A DNA stretch of 64,000 nucleotides, taken from contig NC_052671.1 of assembly GCF_016802725.1 (NCBI RefSeq), positions 16,495,731-16,559,730 on the forward strand, read 5' to 3'. Of this stretch, positions 42,688 through 53,860 are shown piece after piece (position 1 is the stretch's first letter; each line of letters starts with the position of its first letter). Made by a program: the position numbers and the translations under genes. Source of the stretch: Solenopsis invicta. Its lineage: Eukaryota; Arthropoda; Insecta; Hymenoptera; Formicidae. The notes beneath the pieces are model-generated. The model did not search any database and was not told the origin of the DNA. It was given only the letters and a program-made list of their open reading frames with translations.

Positions 42688-43349
42688 AAGGTGTAAGTAC
42701 GATCTTGTTACCTACACGTGGTACACCTTAGGTAACGCTAATACCTACAGGCGGCACCGATTATTTCGTTTTTACATTTTAAAAATGTTACTTTGACTTA
42801 TACCTTTATGCCCAAGATCGATCTCAAGGTCGAATTCAAGATCATCATCAGGTTGATCCCTCGAAATCATGCAAATTTTGTCTGAGCCATTTTTTTGTAT
42901 AAGCACATCCCTACGTTTTAAAAGGGTGGGACGGGTGGTCTGAAACAGGTATATTTTTCATTGCATTTTCTTGTAGTCGATTTCGAGAGCTTTCCAAAAC
43001 ACTATAAATAAGTTTATTTTGGTTAAGGACTTTCCGAGTTATGACGCTTGAAGGTAACAGTACACCGTAACTTTCAAGCCTCACAACTCGGAAAGTACTC
43101 AACAAAAATAAACTTTCTTATAGTGTTTTGGAAAGGTCTTGACACCAGATTCTGGAACCAAAAATGAGGTGTCCTATTTAAAAAAGTTAATGTTATTTTG
43201 ATCTGACCTTGGCGACGCCATCCAAGGTCAAACTGATAAAATCAGTAAATAGATCTTTTAAAACCCTACAACTTTTGTCTGAAACATTTTTCTTTAAAAT
43301 GTCGCGTTTACGAAAAAATCGGGTGGGACGGGTGGTCTGGGGCACCCGG

Positions 43350-43351
<2 letters not shown>

Positions 43352-43441
<90 letters not shown>
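43352..43441. repeat. (CA)n then (TA)n microsatellite
   Basis: About 38 CA dinucleotides followed by a short TA run, abutting the right end of the second DD41D element. Confidence 0.95.
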
Positions 43442-43445
<4 letters not shown>

Positions 43446-44649
43446 AATTTTTTATAATCTTGTAAGTTGAAGTCATGACTCATCACAAAAAATAAATATA
43501 TTGCTTAACACTACAAAAAGGCGTAATATCAGTACAACATTACCTTTTCAAAAAAAAAGAAAAAAAAGCGCTTGTTTTTGTGCGCGCGCGCTTAAAAGTC
43601 TTTATTTTTTTAATCAAAATGATATGTATTAATATTTTCTATAAAATCTTTTTTTCAAAACGAAGTGGTATTTACTTAAAGTAAATATCTTGAAATTGTG
43701 TAATCTAATAAAAATGATATGCGTTTGTCCAAAAAAATGTATGAAATCTTTAAAGTGCGCCTGTTATAAAGAGAATATATTTTTTCTACAAAACCCAAGT
43801 AGTAGTATTTGTATTTTCAAAAAATTTTTGATGCACAAAAACATGGCGCTGTTAGATAGGAAAAGCAATGAGAAAAATTGAATAATTTCTATACAAAACC
43901 TAATTGTTACTACTTCTAGCGACGCCGTGGAATTGCCGCGGGAAGCACCGGCGATCGAGATTCTGCGAGATGATACCGAAATTAGTGACTGCGAGTAAGT
44001 CCTACCGCCAGGGGCGTGACGCCCGTTCGATTCCCATTTTTTTTGCGTGCGAGAATAGTGCTATCCGTACCGTGCGAGTCCACGTGATGGTCATTGTCGT
44101 ACCGCGTGTCTTTGCATCGTAATGGTTATCGTACCGCGCCGTTTGTAATTCGTTCCGTCCTGCCGTGATCTTCGATGTAATAATTTCTCGAATCGTTTGA
44201 GACTTTTCCGAGTAACGAGAGTACGCCTCCGTTAGTTGTGCATACCAATAGCGTTAATCTGTCCCTCCCGTGAAGTTGCTATCTTTCAGATTATTCCAAC
44301 ATTACTTACTGCCGCTTGTAATCGCGTACCGTTTGTAAACTCCTTGTATTCGTCATACTGTGTCTCCGATTACCCTCAAATATATTGTCTTTTATTTTTT
44401 AAATTGTCTCTAAAGTTGTGATTGCGTTTCCCTCCTCTTTTCCCGCTACACTTAAGAACTACCCCTCTGCCAAAATTCGGAGCAAGCCGCGGGCAGAGAT
44501 ATACGCCTTTTCGTGTTGCGCATTTGCCGATCTTTTTGAAGCGGCGCGAGAGATCGCGCCTGGCGCCCAAACACTAATTAAGCTTGAAGAATTTCCGCTT
44601 ACCGCCCCCCTTTAAATAAACGCCGGACTTTAAATAAAATGGGTGAGAG
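43446..44649. other. Unassigned block between DD41D copy 2 and the right duplication arm
   Basis: The first half is AT-rich; the second half (from about 43915) has higher GC and CpG. No transposon ends recognised. It includes a candidate exon at 43920-43994. The end (ttaaataaacgccggacttt) precedes the start of the inverted duplication. Confidence 0.4.
43920..43994 (+). other. Candidate isolated coding exon (25 codons), unknown gene
   Basis: A 75-base stretch between a possible acceptor (gttactacttctag) and a GTAAGT donor. One frame reads DAVELPREAPAIEILRDDTE then ISDCE, acidic and protein-like in composition. The phase is compatible with a middle exon. No homologous family recognised and no partner exons found nearby. 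A B-box-like cgttcgattccc lies 30 bases downstream, so a tRNA-derived origin for the area is an alternative. Confidence 0.25.
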
Positions 44650-45066
44650 ATTTTTGATTAAATCGTGTCTAAAATTGAAAATTGATGTGTTTCATGATAT
44701 ACTTCGGAAAAACTCCCTTTTTTACAGCATTATTTTATAGTATTCCAGCTTTATACAGAGTATGTGCAAGTAACATCCGCGAACCCACCTGTTCGAACGT
44801 ATTTTGTCCAGCTTTTTTATGTAAAGTACTCACAAAATAGGTTTCACTTACACATTATATGGGTCGCATTGACCCTAACAAAACTTTGCTGCCGTGCTGT
44901 TCGAATTCTAGTTGACCAAAAAAGTTGATCAACCATATCAATCGAAAGAGGAGATTTCAAACTTTTTTTATGTCTTGGTCCGAACCTCCTATCTCATTCC
45001 GTCTTCACACAGGAAGCGTTCCAAACTTCATATGGAGTCTCTTAGACACACTTACGTGTTTAAGGA
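44650..45066 (-). mobile_element. P-like element terminal fragment (in right arm)
   Basis: Complement of the 10041-10454 terminal region. It ends cacacttacgtgtttaagg before attaa. The duplicated segment stops inside this element, so the transposase part was not copied here. Confidence 0.8.
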
Positions 45067-46158
45067 TTAATACATATATAAAAATATACGCAATAAAAAA
45101 AATCGATTTTATATGACCTTCCACGTTTAAGGTAAAGTAAATCTTAGGTGACGGATATACGAGTAAATTATTAATGATTTATTAAATTTTTGTTCAATTT
45201 TCTTGTAAAATTGACCTGAGCGCATCTTCTTTTTACGCATACTTCAATTCTAAAAAAAGTTTTTGTGATTTTGTAACGTAAATTCGAAGATATGTAATAA
45301 TGTCTGTAAATGCCCGTAATTTGCGATACTTTAACATCCTCGCAAAGTTGAATACATTTATAACTATTATGTAACTTTATCTCATGTTTTTTTTTTTCTA
45401 ATCTTTCACCAGAAGGCAGTCAGTAATTTACAATATTTGTTTAGCAACGTAACTATTCATATACAAATATAACGATGGCTTTGCATAGGGTAAAGGGTGT
45501 GAGCGGAGAAGTTCGGATCAACGGTAAAGTTCGTGAACTACAGAGCAAACTATGGAAGAGGATGTCGTGTTACATACAGCAAGACACCATTCTCACACCA
45601 TACGTCACCGTCGAAGAAACCATGACTTTAGCCGCTCATTTGAAACTTGGCTGCACAATCAGCTCCGCTTATAAGCACACTCAGGTTTGTCACAATTGTC
45701 TGTCCACTTTAATTGTTGCGTCGTAAATTCTTCTCCGAAGTCTGACCCCTATTTATAAGATCTTATGTTCAGTTTCGAAAGGCAACTTGAGAAAGCTCCA
45801 CGACTGCTTCTCATAAACTTCTTTCTTCATGACACGTTTAATTTATGGGTTATGTTCATTGTTATCTCAATGTTTATCTGAATATTGCTGCGCCTTGCAA
45901 TTATATTTATAAAAATGAAACTTTATAGAAATAGAATAGTTTTTACGCTTGTTGTACGTGTGCAAGTTTCAGAGTTGTTGGAAATGCTAGGGCTGAGCCA
46001 TTGCTACGACACTTTATGCGGAAAATTATCGGGAGGACAGAAAAAGAAGCTTGATATCGCTTTAGAACTCCTAACTAATCCTTCAATATTATTCCTCGAC
46101 GAACCAACAACTGGTAAGCATTAGGAATATCGATTACATGATAAAAAATTCTTAATTT

Positions 46159-46163
<5 letters not shown>

Positions 46164-46204
<41 letters not shown>
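46164..46204. repeat. (TA)n microsatellite
   Basis: Counterpart of the run at 8888-8945, shorter here. Confidence 0.95.
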
Positions 46205-46210
<6 letters not shown>

Positions 46211-46220
46211 TATACATATG

Positions 46221-47136
46221 TATAAATATGTATTTACATCGATATACATATACAGCTTTTTTTTATCTTTTGTTCCGAATCTATTGTTGATCTTGAAACT
46301 GGATTACTATATTCCTCTACTATAGAGGAAAAGAGGGTATTATGGCTACTGTAGACAATATGGTTACTCCTATTATTTCCGTTATTAAGTGACGTATTCT
46401 AACAATTGCTTATGGAGTTATTCGTTTAGTAGCCTGTCATTTTTTAGTGATGCTAATATGCCAATACATAATGACTGCCAATTGTTATAAGGCATGTTTA
46501 CTATTGAGTACTTCTAAACTTTTTCAAGGTACACCTTTAACCTTTAATTACATACACTTTTTCATTATTCTTTAACTTGAGTGTATTATCACACAAAAGT
46601 ACATACACTCGAGCGTTTTTTCGTTATTTAACTTTTTATTTGGCCGTATACATTTTGAGTTATACAAAGTTAAAACAATAACATAGAATTTTGTTAATAT
46701 GGTTTTTTAAACAAAATATTTTCTCAAAATATTTTTTCGAAAAATCGATTGTCATTCTAAAGACCGGTGTTTAGAAACATTAGAGACATCATTTAATGCT
46801 TGTTGTTTAATATTAAACAAGGATAAAATGATATTTTTGATGAAATTTCTAATGGTATTTCTAAAGCTTCTGAACGCAGGAAAATTCTAAACAATGGAAA
46901 ATTAAAAATATATAATTTTGTAACAAAGTACTGTGTTTTCTTTTAAATTAAACTAATTTTATAATATTATTTTTATGGATAGCTATATTAGAATCACTTT
47001 TTTCTTTCACTGATTATAGAATGCATTAAATTTTTTAAATCAAGTTCTAAATAATAAATATTTCATTACTTTGAATCTAGAATCTGTCAAACAACACTCT
47101 GACAAATGTAATCGTTTCAAGTTTTAATAGAAAATA
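46221..47136. other. Duplicated ABCG intron sequence
   Basis: Reverse-complement counterpart of about 7970-8880; no independent feature recognised. Confidence 0.6.
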
Positions 47137-47400
47137 TTAATTATAAAAAAAGTTATTCAATATAATGAAAATGGATACCATATTACCCTCTTCTCCTCTA
47201 TCAATTACTCTTTGTGTTATATTTTTATTTAAACGAAATAATCTTACAAACTCTAAATTATTTAATCCAAATGGATCATTACGTTGAAATCTTTCTGTAT
47301 TTTCGAACACAATGTTTACATTTTCCATTTTAATTCAAATTGATCATTACGTTGAAATCTTTCTGTATTTTTCGAACAATGTTTGCATTTTCCAAAATAT
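47137..47400 (-). pseudogene. Harbinger (HARBI1-like) fragment in right arm
   Basis: The frame 47328-47137 encodes [20 protein letters not shown], the duplicate of the relic at 7772, with a Gly for Glu change after DPF. The diverged tandem copy of its first bases is also kept (47330-47395). Confidence 0.5.
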
Positions 47401-48171
47401 TTATTATTTTAAAATGAATTAACCTTTTTAAAGCTGCCATTGTTATATAAAATTTTCACTGTTATGCAGAATTTTGATTATTTATCGTATATGTATCTTT
47501 ATTTTAAATGCCATGACTCATACGATGTAAATCGTATGGTACTTTTCGAATACGACTGCGTAGTAATCATTCAGGGGCCATATTCTTGAAAAATAACGTT
47601 TATAAAAATATACGAAAATACTATAGTATACGTTACATATATTATAGAGTTCCCTAGTATTTTTGTATGCAATATTTTTTGAGAATCGGCCTCCAGGAAT
47701 GAAAATCAAATATTGAGAGTCGTATACGAAACTGCCATTTTCGTATGCGATATATGTTCAAGAATAGGGGATTGCGCTCGAATCTCATTTCTTGCTCGAT
47801 GCGTTGGGTGCGGAAAACGAATGCAAAATGCGTTTATCGCAGAATGTTTATCGCATTCTAGGATAGAGTGAGAATTATTGACCTTTCAGGTCTGGATTCC
47901 TTCTCGTCCAGCCAATGCGTCGCTCTCATGAAACGATTGGCGGAATTAGAAAGGCGTACGGTAATCTGTACGATTCATCAGCCGAGCGCCTTACTTCTGG
48001 AGAAGTTTGATTCCCTGTACGTGATGGCCGATGGTCATTGCATATACAGAGGCCCGGTTAGATCCTTGATACCACACCTGACTTCCGTCGGCGCCCAATG
48101 TCCATTTAATTACAATGTAGCAGATTTCGGTACGTACATCTGGAACAATTAGAGCAATCTTAAAGTCTGGG

Positions 48172-48172
<1 letters not shown>

Positions 48173-48267
<95 letters not shown>
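48173..48267. repeat. (CT)n microsatellite
   Basis: About 46 CT units, versus about 27 GA units at the equivalent place in the left arm, showing length drift since duplication. Confidence 0.95.
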
Positions 48268-48269
<2 letters not shown>

Positions 48270-49561
48270 CTCGCTTTTGAGACTATGAGCTACTTATGGG
48301 CGAATGTAGCTGATGGAATACGAAATCGCACTCTGCAGAAACGGACCAAGGCAGCAGGTGGCCCGTTCCAAGACAGCGAAATCATATCTAAAGCGAATTA
48401 TTATAAATTGCACGTTATCACGAAAGAGCAGCTTGACTCACCACACACACGAGAGTGTAGTAACGGTCTTAAATAAATTAGGTAATAGTTTTGAAAAAGT
48501 TAAAGTTAAAAATCTAGACTGTGTTTGATATTGCTGACAAATGTCATTAAATACATATAGTGGGTGATGATTCTCATCTTTATTGATAACATCGTCTATT
48601 TATATTGTAAGCGCTCTAATAGAAACATCAAGATAACGAAGTAAGAATAGTCGCGTGTCAAAGTCTTATAACGACGTGTTTGAATAAGTTGATTGCAAAT
48701 GTACTGACAGTGCGCTCGGCGGCGAGGTGTTAAAATGGTCAACATTTACTTTGAAAGCATGCTACATAAGAGCGAATAATCATATAGTTCTCGAAATAAT
48801 GCATAGCTTTAAAATCGAATCCTTAAATATGTTTCAGTCATTGAGGTGGCGATCGGCGAATACGGAGTTGAGCTCGATAAGCTGGTGGCGGCGGCGGAAA
48901 CGATACCGAACGATGAAAAGCAGGTCGCCCTTACCGCGAGGAAGCCTGAAGAAAGTAAGGTCGCTTCTTTTTCGGGAATTTTATTTTTACCTTATAAATT
49001 TAATTGTAAATGTCGAGTAGATAAAATTGTTATCCACGCGCAGATTATTTACATTCTGTGATATTTTTAGTTTCAAGAAACTGCGAAACTACGCCAGTTT
49101 CTTTGGTAAGAATAACATAATTATTACATAAGTATAAGGTCTATAACAAATTATAGCCAATAAATATCTAAAAATCTAGCCGTTTGAAATTTGAAACGCT
49201 CTTGAAGGCCAAGAGATTGTGCAATCATGTTTTATGGCATGTTCATTAGGAAATTTAAAATTAGCAAAATAAAATTAAAAACATTTTTTCTTGTAAGAGT
49301 TGATTTATCAGTCCGTAGAACTCTTTGTAAAAAATAATTGATCTCCTGTACATGTATGTACTTCATGGAACTGACGTTCAGATAAAAGATGGTGCATCCA
49401 ACAATCGTCGATAAAAACGATGAAATAGAACATAATAAATTTGTATTTTTAATAATAATATTTCCTTTGTTTACGACACATTTCATTTTCTTTGTCATAA
49501 CCTTTTTAATGAATTTTCTATGGACCTCGCTTATTCAATAATTTTTTTTCTTATTTTTATA

Positions 49562-50851
49562 TTGGGTGTACAACTTAATTCGATCCGTTCTTTTTGCTTG
49601 AAAAACGTATTTATTTGAACGATAAAATAAATTAATACCTTAGTCAAAGTATTGTCCATCGCTAGCCATTAGTTTTTTCCTATTTTTCTGGCAATTTATG
49701 GATTCCGTCGCGGAAGAAGCATGTATTTTTTGAAGCCAAGAATGAATTAATCCAATTTTTGATACCTTGTTCTGAAGTGAAGCGTATTCCAGTCAAAGCA
49801 TTCTACGTCGATCGAAACAAATGGTAATCAGAAGGGGCAAGGTCTGGGCTATAAGGCGGGTGAGCCAGAACTTCCCATCCGCTATTTTCCAAATAGTTTT
49901 TAACCAGAACAGCAACATGAGGCCGAGCGTTGTCATGGTGAAAGATTATAGACTCGTGTCTGGTTGCATATTCTGTACGTTTTTTGGCTATAGCTCGCTT
50001 TAAACGGATCAATTGTTGCCTGTAGAAGTCTCCCGTGATAGTTTGATTAGGTTTTAGCAGCTCATAGTAGATCACACCTTTCTGATCCCACCAAATATAG
50101 AGCATTACCTTGGCACCATGGATATTCGGTTTCGGTGTTGATGTTTCCGGTTGGCCGAGCTTTACATATGATATTTTGCGTTTTGGGTTGTCGTAGTGAA
50201 TCCATTTTTTGTCCCCGGAAATGATTCGATGCAAAAAAGACTCCTTTTTGTTCTGTTTAAGCAACATTTCGGACACGCAAAATCATTGTTCAATATCTCT
50301 CGGTTTCAATTCGTATGGAACCCAATTTCTTTGCTTTTGGATGTATCCCGCGACTTTGAGTTGTTTTGAAATAGCTTGTTGTGTAACTTCCAATTTTGGT
50401 GCAAGCTTTTCTTGCGTTTGACACGAATCTTGATCGAGTAATGTTTCTAATTCTTCATCTTCAAACTTTTTTGGTTGACCCGAACGCTCTTTGTCTTCAA
50501 CACTAAAATTACCACTTTTAAATTGTCAAAACCATTCTCTGCAAGATTTATCCGATGGTGCAGATTTACCATACACTTCCACAAGCATTCGATGCCCTTT
50601 AACTGCACTGTTCTTTCAATTGAAACAGAAAATCAAAACTTGTCGCAAATGGTGCTTATTTGGAGTGATACTCGACATTTTGAACGCAGTAAAAATTAAA
50701 TTTGTTATGCAAAACTCAAAGGCTTGTAAACAATATTTGGTTAACAAATGTTGACACTTCACGATACAACAAAAATCAGCTGTCGTCGTCAACTATTTAT
50801 AGCACCTGGAGCCATCTTTTGAAAACGGATCGAACTAAGTTGTACACCCAA
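49562..50851 (-). mobile_element. mariner fossil in right arm (uninterrupted, 1290 bp)
   Basis: The ends ttgggtgtacaacttaattc and gaactaagttgtacacccaa are inverted repeats flanked by TA (49560-49561, 50852-50853). Same element as 3841-5576 but without the hAT MITE, so it shows the original mariner layout. Confidence 0.92.
49803..50276 (-). pseudogene. mariner transposase pseudogene (right copy)
   Basis: This open stretch encodes [54 protein letters not shown] and [13 protein letters not shown], so all three catalytic Asp regions are in one frame. The N-terminal part upstream (50277-50700) is interrupted by a stop after the RDIEQ equivalent and by frame changes. The C-terminus after HLFRST is frameshifted. 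Confidence 0.85.
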
Positions 50852-51018
50852 TATATAGAACGCAGCTTGAACGCTTAGAATCCGAAACATGATGTATCGA
50901 GTAATGCTATATACTAGCGGTACTTAAATGCGCGAGAGAATAATTCATCTCTCTGTATCTTTCTATAGACACTTATTGTCAGTTATGTGTTCTTATTACA
51001 ATTGTGTATAAATACTCA

Positions 51019-51888
51019 TTAAGGCTCCTGACTCCTCAGCCGAGAACTCCGCGTTGACGGTAGCGACATTTCGTCGCGGACAAAATTAGAACTAATACAC
51101 GTGAAACGTGACAGATTGACGATGAAATGTTATCGTGCATGTCATTTTGTTATTATGTGTTTCATTGTAAAAACATGACTTGTCTCGTATTTACCAAATT
51201 CGAAAAATGGACCGCGAGTAAAGTTTCTTTGAATTTTATACATAAAAGTACATTTTTCACTCCTTTTAATAGCTATCCGTGTGTTTTCCTGTCTGAATAG
51301 ACGTCACTTTACGTGCTTTTTACGACTATTTACTGACTGCTAGGCGAAAAAAGGATAGTCGTGACCGATATTTAGAAGTGTTTTAAAGCCATCTGATTAG
51401 TCTGTTTTATCCAAATTGGCATTATTTAGAAATGGCACGTCGGACAAAATTATGTGCCCATGTGTTTTCCAGTTTCAATTGCTTCACTTTGCATGCTTTT
51501 TACAACTATTTACTGATTGTTAGGCGGAAAAAGGATAGTCGTGACCGATATTTAGAAGTGTTTTAAAGCCATCTGATTAGTCTGTTTTATCCAAATTGGC
51601 ATTATTTAGAAATGGCACGTCGGACAAAATTATGTGCCCATGTGTTTTCCTGTTTCAATTGCTTCACTTTGCATGCTTTTTACAACTATTTACTGATTGT
51701 TAGGCGGAAAAAGGATAGTCGTGACTGATATTTAGAAGTGTTTTAAAGTCATCTGCTTAGTTTGTTTTATCCAAATTGGCTTTATTTACAAATGGCATGT
51801 CGGACAAAATTACGTGTCATTTCACGCAATTTCTCGCTTCTGACGTCACGACTTCAATATGGCCGCGGCGAGTACTCAGGAGCCTTAA
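51019..51888. mobile_element. TTAA-flanked MITE, GGCTCCTGA family, 3-unit copy (870 bp)
   Basis: Same ends as 20276-20966. It contains three tandem units of about 180 bp (gctaggcg, gttaggcg, gttaggcg variants) instead of two, which accounts for the 179-bp size difference. TTAA occurs on both sides. The left flank is the end of the inverted duplication and the right flank is a dead Gypsy pol. Confidence 0.92.
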
Positions 51889-52955
51889 GCTCGTGTTTTA
51901 GAAAATTTGTCGAAAATTATCTGTCAATATCCAGAGTTTTGTACAAGCTTCTGAAGAAGAGTGTGATATTCGAGTTTGGTTAACAATAGATTGATGCGTT
52001 TAAAGCGCTCAAAAGAAAATTAATTAAAGCTCCGATTTTGTCAATTTATAGTCCCGATGATTCGACTGAGTTACATTGCAATGCGAGCTCACAAGAATTT
52101 GGCGCGGTGTTTTTACAACAAAAGGCGGACAATCGTTTTCATTCAATCTTTTATTTTTCTAAAAAACCGACCGAAGTAGAGGCGCGTTATCATAGTTATG
52201 AGTTTGAGACTCTAACGATCATTTACGTGTTAAAGCGATTTAGAATCTATCTGCAAACCATACTCTTTAAGATAGTCATGGATTGTAACGCTGTTGGAAA
52301 CTTTAAATAAAAATGACATAAACCCACGAATTGCGAGGTGGGCGTTTAGAATTATAGAATTTCGATTACAATACCGAACAGAGGCCTGGAAAGAAAATGA
52401 CACATGTTGACGCGCTCATCCGAATAAATAGCGTTTTAGTAGTCGAAGATAATACTTTCGAATTTAATTTATCGGTATGTCAAGCGCAAGACCCAAAGAT
52501 TAAGCAGTTAAGAACACGGCTTGAAAGGGAGCAAGATGGTCTATTTAAAATGCGAAACGGAATCTATCAAACGGAATTTATCAAAAAGAAAAAAAACAAG
52601 CTTTTGTTTTACGTGTCTCACTCGATGGAGCAGGAATTATTACAAAAGTATCATAACGAGTTAGGTTATTTCGGTGTAGATAAGACGTACGCGATACTTT
52701 AGGAAAGTTACTAGTTTCCCGAGATGAAAGCAAATATTTGAGAGCACATTCAGAATTGTATAAAATGTATTTCGTTTTCGAAAAATTTGGGTAAAGTAAA
52801 GAGGTTTATTCCAAAGGAAAATATGCCATTTGAAACGATTCATGTAGACCATTTTGGCCCCGTTAACCAAACCGATACGACGAAGAAATATATACTGTTA
52901 ATTGTTGACGCATTTACAAAATATGTAAAAATTACAATAAAAGACACCGAAGTGT
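51889..52955 (+). pseudogene. Decayed Gypsy pol fragment (RT end, RNase H, start of integrase)
   Basis: Starts in mid-gene right after the MITE with SCFRKFVENYLSISRVLYKL. RNase H text follows (TELHCNASSQEFGAVFLQQK, FYFSKKPTEVEARYHSYEFE), then MTHVDALIRINSVLVVEDN, an integrase zinc-finger remnant (YHNELGYFGVDKTY) and the integrase core start ETIHVDHFGPV. Stops at 51981 and others plus frameshifts break it. It aligns well with the intact Gag-Pol at 56626-60912 but clearly diverged, so it is an older relative. Confidence 0.85.
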
Positions 52956-53013
52956 AATACTCTTAAACTGTCAAGTAATCACCTATTAATAGACTAATAA
53001 GAGTAACCGCAGT

Positions 53014-53599
53014 TGTTAGTGCGTAGAATTAACAATGTTCAGGCATGATCAAATTTATCAATTGTGGGAATCGATAAGTCAGTCATATCGCCGTCTCGAA
53101 GCGGCGCCAACCCCTCGACACGCGACTAAAACTGCGATCGAGATCGATACTCGACCACCGTAGTGCTACCTGCTTCGAAAAGGAGAGCAGATTCGTAAGA
53201 CACGCCAAAACGACAAGCCGCTAGACTATTCGCTCTCGCATTCTCAAAATCGTAATAGTGCTCCGGCATTTTTGCTATCACCTTTTTCTCGTTCAATCTC
53301 GCTCGACACGCTTCTCTCCTGTGCACGGATCATCAGGATCAAAATCTCCTGTTTAACGCGCACGCCAGGACGCAATTCAAAGGCCTGAGCAGCGGCATCG
53401 GCGAAAATTACTCCGAGCAGTCACGTGCTCTTTACATCCGACGAGGTGGACATCGACGGAGCGATAACGACTCCGGTTACACGCTTGCACTATAAAGACA
53501 TTTACAGTGCCCTGTCATTTGTAAAGTGATCGCCAAAATTAATAAAAACGATTTGTGTAATTTATTTGATACGAGAAATGGTACATTTCTATTCCCACA
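53014..53599 (+). repeat. Probable LTR of the decayed Gypsy
   Basis: Starts TGTTAGTGCG and ends TATTCCCACA. A TATA-like tataaag lies at 53491 and aataaa at 53541, in LTR order and downstream of plus-strand pol. No matching 5' LTR is present, so assignment as the 3' LTR is inferred. Confidence 0.5.
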
Positions 53600-53860
53600 C
53601 TCTCAAACGCTTTCTGACACTAGGCATTCCGATCGGAATGCGAGCCAGCCGTATTCAAGGTTGACTACCAAACAAACAATTTTAATTTAAAAACGGACGT
53701 TTCGACTTAGCTTCGAGTCGTCTTCAGCTACAATTTCTTCTCTCGTGAGCGCAGTACATACGTTTGCTCTTGTGAGATGCTCTCCGATTGAGCAATTCAC
53801 CGGTTAAGATTCACGAACAATTTTCATGGGGAGATTAATTTCCGATCACTGTATAGAACA
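53600..53860. mobile_element. Short fragment with Penelope-type end motif
   Basis: The minus-strand complement of about 53705-53736 reads CTGAAGACGACTCGAAGCTA then AGTCGAAACGTC. This is the same CTGAAGA...CGAAACG pattern found in the inverted ends of the Penelope-like element to the right. Probably a relic end of a related element. Confidence 0.35.

Larger units (their letters stand above)
40112..43349 (+). mobile_element. DD41D Tc1/mariner transposon, copy 2 (3238 bp)
   Basis: The ends CCGGGTGTCCCAGACCACCC and its near complement lie at 40112 and 43349, flanked by TA. Inverted repeats are about 407 bp (left) and 400 bp (right); the right lacks seven bases, ctaatag. Order as in copy 1: TIR, leader, transposase pseudogene 41015-42068, minisatellite 42086-42687, TIR. 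A second end-like phrase, gggtgggacgggtggtctga, sits just inside the right repeat at 42924-42943. TIR sequence is related to but clearly diverged from copy 1. Confidence 0.92.
45489..48954 (+). pseudogene. Partial ABCG pseudogene (exons 3-6 duplicated)
   Basis: Exon equivalents: 45489-45684 (Q-loop CYIQQD), 45966-46113 ([26 protein letters not shown]), 47890-48129 (TIHQPSALLLEKFD), 48838-48954 ([17 protein letters not shown]). All reading frames inside exons are open. The acceptor before 45966 is gtgtgcaa instead of gtgtgcag, so normal splicing would fail; the next AG is one base farther and would shift the frame. No Walker A exon lies upstream and no membrane exon downstream in the arm. At several positions it has the residues usual for the family where the main gene does not. 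Confidence 0.88.
44650..51022. repeat. Right arm of inverted partial gene duplication
   Basis: Reverse-complement counterpart of 3664-10454, bringing ABCG exons 3-6 onto the plus strand. Length differs from the left arm mainly by the hAT MITE missing here and by microsatellite sizes ((CT)n is longer, (TA)n shorter). The right border coincides with the TTAA of a MITE (51019-51022). Confidence 0.9.

Noticed and set aside
44003..44045. tRNA gene suggested by cgttcgattccc followed by a T-run
   Set aside because: A B-box-like word and terminator are present, but no convincing A box, acceptor stem or cloverleaf could be drawn.
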